A stretch of 64,000 nt of DNA from Tiliqua scincoides (GCF_035046505.1 NC_089822.1:209618419-209682418), one strand, 5' to 3'. Shown: positions 51,631 to 62,661, numbered from the stretch's first letter. The notes: generated by a model from the letters alone, not told the origin. A program made the numbers and translations.

Positions 51631-52633
51631 GAAAAGGTAGAAATAGAGGGTGTGAAGCCACCAGCACCTCCTCCTCCAGGGAAAATTTGGAAGGTAGCTC
51701 ACACTGCCACCACGCTACGTTAGAGAGCTTACATGGAAGGAAGCCTCCTTGAGAAAACCTCACCCCCAGTGAAATGTAGCCACCAAGTCTGGGGAGTCCC
51801 CTAAGAATCAAACAGCAGCAGAATGTGTGTGACACTCTGTAAAAATAGCAACGTATGAATTCAAAAGAAAGGAAAACCAGATATCCTGCCTCCCCACTTG
51901 TCCTCAATGTTTTCTTTTCCCATTTCTGTAATAGGCTTATGGTTCTACAAACAAGTGCTCAGTGAAGGAGATGTGGACTGGTGACCATTGGTGAGCAGCC
52001 TCTCTGTTACGTCAAGGGAAGCAGAGGGTCCTTGGTATCTGTGCTTTCTCACATCAGCTTACATGGTCCTTTTTGTCTCTGCAGTATTAGTGAACTATTT
52101 CATCATAAACTACAGCAACATGTTCTGCAAGATATACTGCAGGAAGAAAAAAAAGGCTGAAAGAGGGAAGTAAATAGCAGCCAGTGCCCCCTTTTACTGC
52201 ACTCACAGAGAACCACTACCTCATAGTGTCCACCTTACCTACTGCTTTCCTTGTAGGTGTGGGGGATATGACATCATACGAGCATTATCCCTGCCATATT
52301 TTGGTCCTTTCTGTGGCATCACTTCCTATATCTGGAGGAATGAGCCTCATTTCACAACTCATGGCATAGGATTAGGGGTTCTTTGGGGGGGGGGCACGTA
52401 TGCACAGCTTTACTTCATTTCTGCTCATCAGCTAGTTGGAGTTCTAATGCCTGGTATATCTTTCTAGATATACCCACTAGATTCCAGTCTTGTTTGTCAA
52501 AAACATCCTTGGATTCACTCTGCTCTTTGAGCAGCATTTTGTCTTTGGCAGGCAATGAAATCCTGAGACTGTCAGAAAGCCCACCATCTCCACTACCTGA
52601 TGACCCAATGGAAGTTGCAGCTGGATGTCTAAG
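51631..52633. other. Intergenic; relative of the pre-CR1 tandem repeat
   Basis: GAAGCCACCAGCACCTCCTC at 51,655 is the inverse of the unit repeated at 53,710 and 53,890. A small open frame to 52,173 has an acceptor-like TTTTTGTCTCTGCAG before it but no recognised homology. Confidence 0.4.
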
Positions 52634-52833
52634 AGTGCAATCCTAACCCCTTATGTCAGTACTTTCCACCACTGGCATAGCAGTGCCAATGGGACATGTG
52701 CTGCATCCTGCAGTTAGGTGTCACTCACAGAGGCCTCCTCAAAGTCAGGGAATGTTAGTTCCCTTACCTCAGAGCTGGATTGCCCTTATTCAGTGCTGGA
52801 AAGCACTGAAATAAGGGATTAGAATTGCTCCCT
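52634..52833. mobile_element. Diverged PIF/Harbinger-like MITE
   Basis: TGCAATCCTAACCCCTTATG opens and ATAAGGGATTAGAATTGCTCC closes. The interior keeps the family's GCCTCCTCAAAGTC and TTCCCTTACCTCAGAGCTG. Confidence 0.6.
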
Positions 52834-53547
52834 AAGGCGCCTTACCAGGCTCCCTGGAATTGGGCTAAAGATGAGTTGCCGTAAAGCCATGACCCACCAC
52901 CTGGTCAAATATTGGAAAGAAACATTTTGAAGGCTTGTGGGGTGTCCAACCCCCAGGTCAGATTCTTGGGGAGATTAGATCTGCCATTTGTCTAGCTTCC
53001 AAGCATCATGGAGACACATCCAGAGTTGGTTGTGCCTGGCTATTTTGTGCCTTATGCAAGACTAATTACTTGCATACCACAAAAAGTTGCCAAATTTCAA
53101 TTTTCAAAAATATGTTTTGAAGAAAAAATGGAAAGCACAAAACTTGAAACTGCTAAATTTTAAATTGCAAGAATAAACAATATAACCATCTTTGAATATC
53201 TTTCTCAAATACAAAAGTTATAGAACACAAATAATTTCTAATAATTTGTTTTGTAAAAAGGCATGTACAGGCATAAACCCATATCCAGGTTTCCTTCCAC
53301 CTGAGGTTAAGGAAACTGTGGATATGGGGGATGCTATTCAAATACTGTAGCAGCCCCCCACGCTCATTGCAAGCCCATTTGTGTTTCTTAAACAAAACTA
53401 AATCCTTGATGAACTGAAGAGCTGCATGCAGGCAACAAGCCTGCACACTACAGGCAGGAGACCAGATATGTAAATAAGGTGGAGCCTCAGGGGCACCTGC
53501 CCCTATGCCAAGGGGAGGCACATGACTGCCCCTTAGGCTCCACCTTG

Positions 53548-53967
53548 GTTACGGAGGAGGAGCTGGAGGCTTTGTGCCCCCCCCCGCCATTTTTTCTCCT
53601 TTGGAGTCTGTATGGGAGAAGGGGGCACAAAGTTGTTGCAGTGAGTGCCCCTCCTCCAGGGAGAATCTGGAAGTGGCGAAAGGCAATCACTTCCAGATTC
53701 TCCCCATAGAAGGAGGTGCTGGTGGCTTCATGTCCCCGTTCCTTCTTCTGTGGAGGCTCTTCTTAAAGGGGAGAAAAGAAACAACTGGTGCAGTGCTGCC
53801 ACAGTGTGAGTCCCTCTTCCGGGGAGAACCTGGAAGTGACGGCCTTGCTCCGCAAGTGGCACAAGGCAGTTACTTCCAAGTTTTCCCTGGAGGAGGAGGT
53901 GCTGGTGGCTTCACACCCTCCATTTCGTCTCCTGTGGAGGATCCCTTCCACAGAAGGAGGAATTGTA
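53548..53967 (+). repeat. About 180-bp tandem repeat, 2.4 copies, interrupted by CR1
   Basis: GGAGGAGGTGCTGGTGGCTTC or a variant starts units at about 53,549, 53,711 and 53,891. Each continues with TCTCCT(T)TGGAG-like sequence and CCTCCAGGGAGAATCTGGAAG. The third unit is cut by the CR1; its remainder, AGTGCCTCTCCTCCAGGGAG, resumes at 58,072. Confidence 0.75.
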
Positions 53968-54011
53968 GCACGAAGGGTGGGGGCTATCCAGTGTTCTGCA
54001 TCGAGTGCCAC

Positions 54012-54857
54012 ATGTATGATTATGTGCCTCTGGGGCATAAGTCATGGGTGTGTCCTCGATGCAAGGAGCTCCAGGCTCTCAGGGAACGCGTCCACTCCCT
54101 TGAAGCCTTGGTGGCCGACCTGGAGAAGCGCAGGCAGCCAGAGGAGGACCGTGGGGAGACTTCTGGGGACGATCAGGCTTCGTCCCAACCTCAGGCGTGC
54201 AGCTCCTCGGCTGCCCGGGTGGGAAGTCTCGGGACTGGAGGACGTCATCCTGGAGAGGAGGGAAACAATCCCCTAGGGGGGATCCCTTCTCCAGGGGATG
54301 GGCCCGTATCCGAGCGCACTCGGGATACTCCTCGGCGGGAGGGGGGTCGGGGGCTTCTTGTAGTGGGGGATTCGATTATTAGAAACATAGAGAGGGGGGT
54401 TTGCGACGGATGTGAGGACCGCATGGTGACTTGCCTGCCTGGTGCGAAGGTTGCGGACATCACTTCTCGTCTAGACAGGCTGGTAGACAGTGCTGGGGGA
54501 GAGGTAGCGGCTGTGGTGCATGTCGGCACCAACAATGTGGGCAAGTGTAGCTGGGAGGTCCTGGAGGCCAAATTTAGGCTTTTAGGCAGGAAGCTGAAAG
54601 CCAGGACCTCAAAGGTAGCGTTCTCTGAAGTGCTACCTGTTCCACGCGCAGGGCCAGCTAGGCAGGCGGAGATCAGGGGTTTCAATGCGTGGATGAGACG
54701 GTGGTGTAGGGAGGAGGGGTTTAGATTCGTTAGGCACTGGGGAACGTTTTGGGACAAGCGGGGCCTGTACAAGAGGGACGGGCTCCATTTGAACCAGAAT
54801 GGAACCAGACTGCTGGCGCATAACATTAAAAAGGTGGCAGAGCAGCTTTTAAACTGA
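54012..54857 (+). CDS. CR1 ORF1: zinc finger, coiled coil and SGNH esterase
   Basis: CR1 ORF1 proteins bind nucleic acid and carry an esterase-like domain. Just before the ATG at 54012 the frame reads FCIECH, and HKSWVCPRCKEL follows, a Cys-rich finger. A heptad-like helix follows, LRERVHSLEALVADLEKRR. The SGNH-hydrolase blocks are intact: G-D-S-I-I (catalytic Ser) at about 54,365, H-V-G-T-N-N at about 54,520 and D-G-L-H-L-N (Asp-x-x-His) at about 54,778. The frame is open upstream to 53,574 through flanking tandem repeat with a non-ATG beginning. The native start is therefore unclear and may be lost by 5' truncation. Confidence 0.85.
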   Translation: MYDYVPLGHKSWVCPRCKELQALRERVHSLEALVADLEKRRQPEEDRGETSGDDQASSQPQACSSSAARVGSLGTGGRHPGEEGNNPLGGIPSPGDGPVSERTRDTPRREGGRGLLVVGDSIIRNIERGVCDGCEDRMVTCLPGAKVADITSRLDRLVDSAGGEVAAVVHVGTNNVGKCSWEVLEAKFRLLGRKLKARTSKVAFSEVLPVPRAGPARQAEIRGFNAWMRRWCREEGFRFVRHWGTFWDKRGLYKRDGLHLNQNGTRLLAHNIKKVAEQLLN

Positions 54858-54991
54858 TCCCTGGGGGAAGGCCGACAGGAGCCGAGGGGCATCCGGTTTG
54901 GGACTCCTCATCCCTATGGGATGAGGATGGGGAGGTTAGAGAACAACAAGACAAAGGCAGGGTAGGAGAAGAAATTGGGAAAGGTAGCGTG

Positions 54992-57871
54992 ATGGGATGT
55001 GATAGACGGTTTGGCACAATGAGAGGATGCAGGGACAAAGGAGCGAATAAGCAGCCCATCCTGGGGCATTCCGTGTATAAATGCTTTTCTGCGAATGCCC
55101 GAAGTCTACGAGCAAAGGTGGGAGAACTGGAATGTCTGGTGACAAGGGAAAATATTGACATAGTGGGCATAACGGAAACCTGGTGGAATGCGGAGAATCA
55201 GTGGGATACCGCAATCCCGGGCTATAAACTCTACAGGAGGGACAGGCAGGGGCGTGTTGGAGGTGGGGTGGCCCTTTATGTTAAGGAAGGGATAGAATCC
55301 AGCAAAGTAGAGATTGAAGGTGGGTCCGACTCCACCGTAGAATCTCTGTGGGTTAAATTACCAGGCTTGTGCAGCGATGTAATACTGGGGGCGTGCTATC
55401 GTCCTCCAGACCAGAAATCTGATGGGGACCTTGAAATGAGGAAACAGATCAGGGAGGTGACAAGGAGGGACAGGGTTGTAATCATGGGGGACTTCAATTA
55501 CCCTCATATTGACTGGGTCAATTTGTGTTCTGGTCACGATAAGGAAACCGGATTTCTTGACGTGCTAAATGACTGTGGCTTAGATCAGCTAGTCACAGAG
55601 CCCACCAGAGGACAGGTGACTCTGGATTTAATTTTGTGCGGTACGCAGGACCTGGTTAGAGATGTAAACGTTACTGAGCCATTGGGGAACAGTGATCATG
55701 CTGCGATCCATTTTGACGTGCACGTTGGGGGAAGAATACCAGGCAAATCTCTAACAAAAACCCTTGACTTCCGACGGGCGGACTTCCCTCAAATGAGGAG
55801 GCTGGTTAGAAGGAGGTTGAAAGGGAGGGTAAAAAGAGTCCAATCTCTCCAGAGTGCATGGAGGCTGCTTAAAACAACAGTAATAGAGGCCCAGCAGAGG
55901 TGTATACCGCAAAGAAAGAAGGGTTCCACTAAATCCAGGAGAGTGCCCGCATGGCTAACCAGCCAAGTTAGAGAGGCTGTGAAGGGCAAGGAAGCTTCCT
56001 TCTGTAAATGGAAGTCTTGCCCTAATGAAGAGAATAAAAAGGAACATAAACTGTGGCAAAAGAAATGTAAGAAGGTGATAGGGGAGGCCAAGCGAGACTA
56101 TGAGGAACGCATGGCCAGCAACATTAAGGGGAATAATAAAAGCTTCTTCAAATATGTTAGAAGCAGGAAACCCGCCAGAGAAGCGGTTGGCCCTCTGGAT
56201 GGTGAGGGAGGGAAAGGGGAGATAAAAGGAGACTTAGAGATGGCAGAGAAATTAAATGAGTTCTTTGCATCTGTCTTCACGGCAGAAGACCTCGGGCAGA
56301 TACCGCTACCCGAACGGCCCCTCCTAACCGAGGAGTTAAGTCAGATAGAGGTTAAAAGAGAAGATGTTTCAGACCTCATTGATAAATTAAAGATCAATAA
56401 GTCACCGGGCCCTGATGGCATACACCCAAGGGTTATTAAGGAATTGAAGAATGAAGTTGCAGATCTCTTGACTAAGGTATGCAACTTGTCCCTCAAAACG
56501 GCCACAGTGCCAGAAGATTGGAGGATAGCAAATGTCATGCCTATTTTTAAAAAGGGAAAGAGGGGGGACCCGGGAAACTATAGGCCGGTCAGCCTAACAT
56601 CCATACCAGGTAAGATGGTGGAATGCCTCATCAAAGATAGGATCTCAAAACACATAGACGAACAGGCCTTGCTGAGGGAGAGTCAGCATGGCTTCTGTAA
56701 GGGTAAGTCTTGCTTCACAAACCTTATAGAATTCTTTGAAAAGGTCAACAGGCATGTGGATGCGGGAGAACCCGTGGACATTATATATCTGGACTTTCAG
56801 AAGGTGTTTGACACGGTCCCTCACCAAAGGCTACTGAAAAAACTCCACAGTCAGGGAATTAGAGGACAGGTCCTCTCGTGGATTGAGAACTGGTTGGAGG
56901 CCAGGAAGCAGAGAGTGGGTGTCAATGGGCAATTTTCACAATGGAGAGAGGTGAAAAGCGGTGTGCCCCAAGGATCTGTCCTGGGACCGGTGCTTTTCAA
57001 CCTCTTCATAAATGACCTGGAGACAGGGTTGAGCAGTGAAGTGGCTAAGTTTGCAGACGACACCAAACTTTTCCGAGTGGTAAAGACCAGAACTGATTGT
57101 GAGGAGCTCCAGAAGGATCTCTCCAGACTGGCAGAATGGGCAGCAAAATGGCAGATGCACTTCAATGTCAGTAAGTGTAAAGTCATGCACATTGGGGCAA
57201 AAAATCAAAACTTTAGATATAGGCTGATGGGTTCTGAGCTGTCTGTGACAGATCAGGAGAGAGATCTTGGGGTGGTGGTGGACAGGTCGATGAAAGTGTC
57301 GACCCAATGTGCGGCGGCAGTGAAGAAGGCCAATTCTATGCTTGGGATCATTAGGAAGGGTATTGAGAACAAAAAGGTTAGTATTATAATGCCGTTGTAC
57401 AAATCGATGGTAAGGCCACACCTGGAGTATTGTGTCCAGTTCTGGTCACCGCATCTCAAAAAAGACATAGTGGAAATGGAAAAGGTGCAAAAGAGAGCGA
57501 CTAAGATGATTACGGGGCTGGGGCACCTTCCTTATGAGGAAAGGCTACGGCGTTTGGGCCTCTTCAGCCTAGAAAAGAGACGCTTGAGGGGGGACATGAT
57601 TGAGACATACAAAATTATGCAGGGGATGGACAGAGTGGATAGGGAGATGCTCTTTACACTCTCACATAATACCAGAACCAGGGGACATCCACTAAAATTG
57701 AGTGTTGGGCGGGTTAGGACAGACAAAAGAAAATATTTCTTTACTCAGCGTGTGGTTGGTCTGTGGAACTCCTTGCCACAGGATGTGGTGATGGCATCTA
57801 GCCTAGACGCCTTTAAAAGGGGATTGGACGAGTTTCTGGAGGAAAAATCCATTATGGGGTACAAGCCATGA
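54992..57871 (+). CDS. CR1 ORF2: endonuclease and reverse transcriptase, uninterrupted
   Basis: 959 codons from ATG 54992 to the TGA ending at 57871. The apurinic-type endonuclease shows N-A-R-S-L, ITETWW, YRPPDQ, GDFNYPHIDW and S-D-H. The reverse transcriptase shows [34 protein letters not shown] (first catalytic Asp), [20 protein letters not shown] and FADDTKL (catalytic Asp pair). No stop or frameshift is present. The expected role is target-primed reverse transcription in the nucleus. The lengths fit full-size CR1 ORF2. It differs from the 15,827 copy at scattered codons only (for example KVFD against KAFD). Confidence 0.93.
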   Translation: MGCDRRFGTMRGCRDKGANKQPILGHSVYKCFSANARSLRAKVGELECLVTRENIDIVGITETWWNAENQWDTAIPGYKLYRRDRQGRVGGGVALYVKEGIESSKVEIEGGSDSTVESLWVKLPGLCSDVILGACYRPPDQKSDGDLEMRKQIREVTRRDRVVIMGDFNYPHIDWVNLCSGHDKETGFLDVLNDCGLDQLVTEPTRGQVTLDLILCGTQDLVRDVNVTEPLGNSDHAAIHFDVHVGGRIPGKSLTKTLDFRRADFPQMRRLVRRRLKGRVKRVQSLQSAWRLLKTTVIEAQQRCIPQRKKGSTKSRRVPAWLTSQVREAVKGKEASFCKWKSCPNEENKKEHKLWQKKCKKVIGEAKRDYEERMASNIKGNNKSFFKYVRSRKPAREAVGPLDGEGGKGEIKGDLEMAEKLNEFFASVFTAEDLGQIPLPERPLLTEELSQIEVKREDVSDLIDKLKINKSPGPDGIHPRVIKELKNEVADLLTKVCNLSLKTATVPEDWRIANVMPIFKKGKRGDPGNYRPVSLTSIPGKMVECLIKDRISKHIDEQALLRESQHGFCKGKSCFTNLIEFFEKVNRHVDAGEPVDIIYLDFQKVFDTVPHQRLLKKLHSQGIRGQVLSWIENWLEARKQRVGVNGQFSQWREVKSGVPQGSVLGPVLFNLFINDLETGLSSEVAKFADDTKLFRVVKTRTDCEELQKDLSRLAEWAAKWQMHFNVSKCKVMHIGAKNQNFRYRLMGSELSVTDQERDLGVVVDRSMKVSTQCAAAVKKANSMLGIIRKGIENKKVSIIMPLYKSMVRPHLEYCVQFWSPHLKKDIVEMEKVQKRATKMITGLGHLPYEERLRRLGLFSLEKRRLRGDMIETYKIMQGMDRVDREMLFTLSHNTRTRGHPLKLSVGRVRTDKRKYFFTQRVVGLWNSLPQDVVMASSLDAFKRGLDEFLEEKSIMGYKP

Positions 57872-58799
57872 TGTGTATGCGCAACCTCCTGATTTTAGGA
57901 ATGGGTTAAGTCAGAATGCCAGATGTAGGGGAGAGCACCAGGATGAGGTCTCTTGTTATCTGGTGTGCTCCCTGGGGCATTTGGTGGGCCGCTGTGAGAT
58001 ACAGGAAGCTGGACTAGATGGGCCTATGGCCTGATCCAGTGGGGCTGTTCTTATGTTCTTATAAGACTGCAGCAAGTGCCTCTCCTCCAGGGAGAATCTG
58101 GAAGTAACTTGTAGCAAACAACGCAGGAGTTTTCCTCTGAGGTTTCACCCCTCTGAGGGCAGGAAGCTAACTGGTGTGCCCATATCATATGATATCCTCA
58201 CTCCAACTTTCACAGGGGAGTTCTTCCCCATGTTCTGCACCTCTGGTTTCAACCAAGGAAGTGGGGTTCCACTAACAGGAAGCACCTTTTGATGGGATGT
58301 AGTTACCAACCCTGGTTACTAGCAAGGATGTTTCCCAGGAATTAAGTCAAGTGGGGTGTCACTGCTGCAAACCACTGACCAAATCAATCACTGTGTACAG
58401 TATATAAGCCAGCTCTCAATATGTGCCTCTGCTTCCCTTAACCTCCTTAAGTTTACAGGAGTGCAAGAGGAACACAAGGGGAGTGGGCTTATCCATAGGG
58501 AACAAGGACTATAGCAATATGATGAAAAAAGCAGACATTCTAGGTGCTAAAATTTCACAAGTCTGTGTTTGGACACTGGAAAGGCAAGACAAGCCCTGCA
58601 ACCACCACCCCCAGGGCATGTTGTATATGTACAGGTCCAGCCTATTTATTCACAGATTTGACTCAACACAAATGGCCACTGCAAATGAGAAGGAATGTGC
58701 TGATCCATGGAGAAGGGGAAAAATCCTTTAAAATCAGTTTAAAAAGTGAACAGTCCTTTAACAATAGCCTCCTAAATGAGAGAGAGAGGACGGCTGGCT

Positions 58800-59121
58800 G
58801 ACAACAACAACAACAACAACAACAATAATAATAAGGTATTTATATACCGCCTTTCTTGGTCTTTATTCAAGACTTTATTCAAGGCGGTTTACTAGGCAGG
58901 CTGATTAAATCCCCATAGGGATTTTTACAATTCCAGATGTTTCACTCTGACCTGGTTTCACATTCTGGCCTCCATCCTCCCATGCTCAGAGCAGATGGAA
59001 TAGCTTGGCTTCAGCTTGTCAGCTGCTTCAAGGTCGCACGGTGTCGGTGGCCTCGAACTGGCAACCTTGTGGATGTAATCTTCAGGCAAATGGAGGCTCT
59101 ACCCTCTAGACCAGACCTCCT
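58800..59121 (-). mobile_element. tRNA-derived SINE, full length
   Basis: On the minus strand the head reads GGTCTGGTCTAGAGGGTAG (A box) and GCCAGTTCGAGGCC (B box). The 3' end is AGGCGGTATATAAATACC followed by (TTA)n(TTG)n, seen on the plus strand as ACAACAACAACAATAATAAT. TAGTAAACCGCCTTGAATAA precedes the tail, the L2-like 3' motif common in squamates. Confidence 0.8.
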
Positions 59122-59245
59122 GCCCAATCCATCAATCCTTCTCTCTCCAGTGGACCCCTCCCTTCCTCCTGAGCACTTTGCATTGGTGAAGGGAGGGACT
59201 GAGTGAAGTGCTTGGAGGACAACTGATTGATGGATTGTCTTCTTA

Positions 59246-59821
59246 GGTTGCAATCCTAACCGGCAGTTATGCTGGCATAGGAGTGCCTGGACGGTCGCAA
59301 ATGTGCCGTAAAGCACATTTGCACCTCCGTGGGAGGAAGCTGTGTCGGCGCATCCAGATGTGCCTATGCATAGAGGCCAGCGGAGGCCTCCGTGGCGGCT
59401 TCTTCCCCGCTGCTTGTGCCATTGCACCCATGCCAACACAAGCAGTGAAGGTAGGCTTGGAGGGGTGGGAAGGAGGCGGGAGAGGTGTTTCTGGGCGGGG
59501 GGAGGGCAGATAATGGGCGGTCCCGGGGGTGGATGCATGAGGAGCTGGGGGTGGGGCTGGGACCCTGCAGTTATGCCGGATCCCAAGCCCCGTCCCCAGG
59601 GAGAACGGAGTGGCTTTGAGCCGCTCCGCTTTCCTCAGACTGCGCCACCTCCAGAAGTGGCACAGGTCCGAGGAGACCCATTGGGGCGAGTAGCCCTGAC
59701 CCAGGGGTAAGGGGAAGAGCTTCCCCTTGCCCCTGGCTAAGCCGCTACACCCAACGAAACTGTGTTGGATGCAACGCAAGCCTCCTGGCTTGCCTGCTCC
59801 AGCGCAGGTTTGGATTGCACC
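59246..59821. mobile_element. PIF/Harbinger-like long MITE nested in Tigger-like element
   Basis: GGTTGCAATCCTAACCGGC opens and GGTTTGGATTGCACC closes, flanked by TTA at 59243-59245 and 59822-59824. Same family as 32,002-32,504. Confidence 0.85.
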
Positions 59822-59984
59822 TTAATGACTCTTATCTTACATCATGAAGGTCAGCAAGGCTGTTTTTAGATCACAGGAACAAAGAAAGTTTGTTTTTTAA
59901 ATTGATTTGCTAAGTGCGTTCTTTGCCATCCACATGAGTGCTTGGAATGGAACCTATGCGAATAATGAGGCTCAACCTGTATTT

Positions 59985-61260
59985 AGATATTATTAAAATA
60001 AAGTACTAGTTTTGAAGCTGTGTGCCATCTAGCCGTTAGCCATTGTCTAGTATTCTCAAAGGAGCCTGTGAAGGAGGCATGCTTGGTCAGTCTTGAAAGG
60101 CTTCCTCTGCTTATCTAACAGCCACTCTTCCACCTCTTCACTGGAGGCTCTTCAGTGTAATATAGAGAGGTCATCCCATTCTCCATTGTCCAGGGGCAAA
60201 AACCAAGGGGGTGGCAGCAGATCTTTACTGGCAGCAAGGACTGTTAAGGAATAAGTGGGCTGAAAAAAATGGGAGTATGTCCCACATTCTATTCAGTGGG
60301 ACTTACTTTTGAATAAATACGCATAAGATTAATTTGGGAAAAGTTTTAGGAAGCATCATTTAGCTTTAAAAAGAAAGAAAGAGAAAGGAACCTGAATTTC
60401 TGCTCTGGAATCCATTCACCGATGCAAAATGTCGAATTACCTCAAGATGGCAGGCTACAATCATTTGTGCCTTTGAGAATGGCTGTGTGAAATGGGGAAA
60501 AGTACTGAAATGGTGAAACTATCTGAAAATGATCTGTTAAGGGAAGAGAAAGGAAGCACAAAGCACTTGCATGATATTGTTAGTATTACACACTTTTAGA
60601 AAATTCAGTGTGTTGTTTTGTTTGGCCTCTCTAGAGATAGTTGTGCTTCAAGCAGAACTCAACGTCCTTGAGGGCCCCTTCCAACTCTATGATATCATAA
60701 AACTCCTTTCTAACAGATTGTGTATATCTTTTATTATTTCCTTTTAAGCATTTCCAAATACAACCCCATTTCACACCTTGTATTTTTAAAGTGGACAGAG
60801 TGGAGAAGGCCCTATCCAACGCTTAGGAAAGATGATGGCCTATCTAGATTGAGGAGCCCCAAATGCTATATCCTTTCCTCATAAGGAGGGCTGTATTAAG
60901 ACATAGCCGAGCACCTAGGCTTTCAGGTATTTCAGACCTTAAAACGGATATAGAGCTATGAACTGCAGCCTAGAACCTACCGTTCTATCATCTTTCTTAA
61001 GGGCTACTGTTCTATCACCTACTGTTATATAGATAGATAGGACCTACCATTCTGTCACCTATCATCTTTCCTAATGACTGAATGCAGAGATGGCCCATCC
61101 ATTAGATGAGGTGATTCAGGTTGCGTCAGCAGCAGATTGCAGGAGGATGAGAGGGTGTCAGCAGATGAAGCCAGTCCTTACTCAAACACCCATTAAATAA
61201 TAAATAAAAACCAAATAAAACAGTTTTATTTATATAAGAAAACCAAAGATGTTTTGGTCA

Positions 61261-61263
<3 letters not shown>
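59985..61263. other. Intergenic, decayed repeats only
   Basis: A decayed mini-element copy lies at about 60,270-60,340 (AGTATGTCCCACATTC, then CAGTGGGACTTACTTTTGAA). A relative of the 18,983 repeat head lies at about 61,085. No gene evidence. Confidence 0.4.

Positions 61264-61264
<1 letters not shown>

Positions 61265-61319
<55 letters not shown>
61265..61319 (+). repeat. (AT)n microsatellite
   Basis: An uninterrupted AT run of about 27 units. Confidence 0.97.
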
Positions 61320-61324
<5 letters not shown>

Positions 61325-61492
61325 GGGCTCTAAGAGTTCTAGTATTAGCTCTGATACATAGAAATGAGATCTGACACATACAAACATCTTATTGGTTCCC
61401 TGCTGTGTCATAGTAATACCTCATTGGCTCTTCGAACCATCAGTCTCATTGCTCAGTTTTGAATTAAAGAAATCCACTTTTTGTTATATAAC

Positions 61493-61690
61493 AGCCCAAT
61501 CCTGAGCTGCCTGCAGCAACCAGGCTCGGCGGCTCCTTCCCCTGAGTAAGGTAAGCAGACCCACAATGGGGCTACTCTCTTTAGCGCCGACCAAAAAGTT
61601 CGTGCTAAAGTAAAGGCGCTCGTGTAGGGCGCACAGCACATTTGCGACTGTGGTCTGTGGCACAGAGCCATGGACCACATGATTGGGCTC
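61493..61690. mobile_element. PIF-like TIR element, CCCAATCCTGAGCTG family
   Basis: CAGCCCAATCCTGAGCTGCC opens and CACATGATTGGGCTC closes. TAA occurs on both sides. Relative of 3,751-4,198. Confidence 0.6.
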
Positions 61691-61699
61691 TAAGGTAGT

Positions 61700-62640
61700 T
61701 GTATTTTCTTTTTCTGGTTAATTGGCCATAACATTTGATAGGATACAGCAGTGGTTCTCATACGTTTAGCACCGGGACCCACTTTGTAGAATGAGAAACA
61801 CTGGGATATAGATAATCAACAAGGTTTGTTACATTCTGCATGACGTTACTTTTCCAGTGATGCATAACATGAAGGTATTACTCATAAATACATATTTTCC
61901 AAAAGATTTCTAAAATTTTGTTCACTAGTGGTGGCACCCTCCAAGGGTGTCACTTGATGCAGTCCACACACTCCCCCATGCCTCCCTAGTGTGAGATTAG
62001 GAGATCCCTCCTTATCTTGCCTTCCACTTTGTCTAGTTTGCATTTCTTTCTCCTGTCTTCTGTTCCTCCTAACTGATGGAAATAATGCCTAGGATTGCAC
62101 TGAAAGTAACCGTATGCAGCAATTTCCAGCTGATTTGTAGTAGAATATTAATTCTTATTTCAGAGTACATAGTTTTATATTCTGAGTTCCATCTAACTTC
62201 AGTATCTTTTATCCTAGAGACCTAGGTCACACTTCTACATTTTAAAGATCACAAATTAAAGGCAAACTTCATACATTTAAGGCCCTGCATGTGTGCTTCA
62301 CTCTTTGATTGCCTTTTCCTTTCTTTCCTAGCCCCAATTTATTTCTATCTGAGAGGCCAGGAAGAATGAAGGGCAGGAAAAAGAAATGCAAATTAGACAA
62401 GAAGAAGACAAAATAAGGAAGGACTCTCCCCTTGGTCATTCAGCTGAGCTGCAAAGTGACACCCATTATGGGGCCAGATTTGGCTGCAGGTCATCTAGGT
62501 TGAACTTGATGCCTGTTAAGTATAGGAGGTCAGATTGAGGCATCTGAGTTTTCTGTCCTTGGACTCTGTCCATCAAACAGTAGTTTGTAAATCCTTTTCT
62601 GCTGACGTCTTAAAACTTAAAAGGCAACAATTTTGTGTTG
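61700..62640. other. Upstream of ITIH-like gene; no gene seen
   Basis: A hAT-like end, CAGTGGTTCTCATACG, lies at 61,750. The rest is unassigned. Confidence 0.4.
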
Positions 62641-62648
62641 TCCATCTA

Positions 62649-62661
62649 GTTATTTATTAAC
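62649..62661 (+). promoter_or_regulatory. HNF1-like site in a putative liver promoter
   Basis: GTTATTTATTAAC matches the HNF1 palindrome GTTAATNATTAAC at 12 of 13 positions. It lies 65 bp upstream of the ITIH-like start codon. HNF1 sites are typical of promoters for liver-secreted plasma proteins. Confidence 0.5.

Larger units (their letters stand above)
53968..58062 (+). mobile_element. Near-complete CR1 LINE with two open reading frames
   Basis: The longest CR1 in the window has ORF1 and ORF2 separated by about 130 bp and a 3' UTR ending in TTCTTATGTTCTTAT. Both frames are open. It sits inside the third unit of a local tandem repeat. It may lack some 5' sequence, because ORF1 enters from flanking repeat without its own upstream Met. 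Confidence 0.93.
58632..59979. mobile_element. Tigger-like element copy 3 carrying two nested insertions
   Basis: CAGGTCCAGCCTATTTATTC opens and AATAATGAGGCTCAACCTG closes, with TA at 58630-58631 and 59980-59981. Aligned with copy 1 it is expanded by a SINE (about 58,800-59,121) and a Harbinger-like MITE (59,246-59,821). Confidence 0.8.

Noticed and set aside
51988-52173. Small plus-strand frame ending FIINYSNMFCKIYCRKKKKA, preceded by an acceptor-like tract
   Set aside because: It looks like a membrane-protein tail but matches no family that I recognise and has no partner exon nearby.
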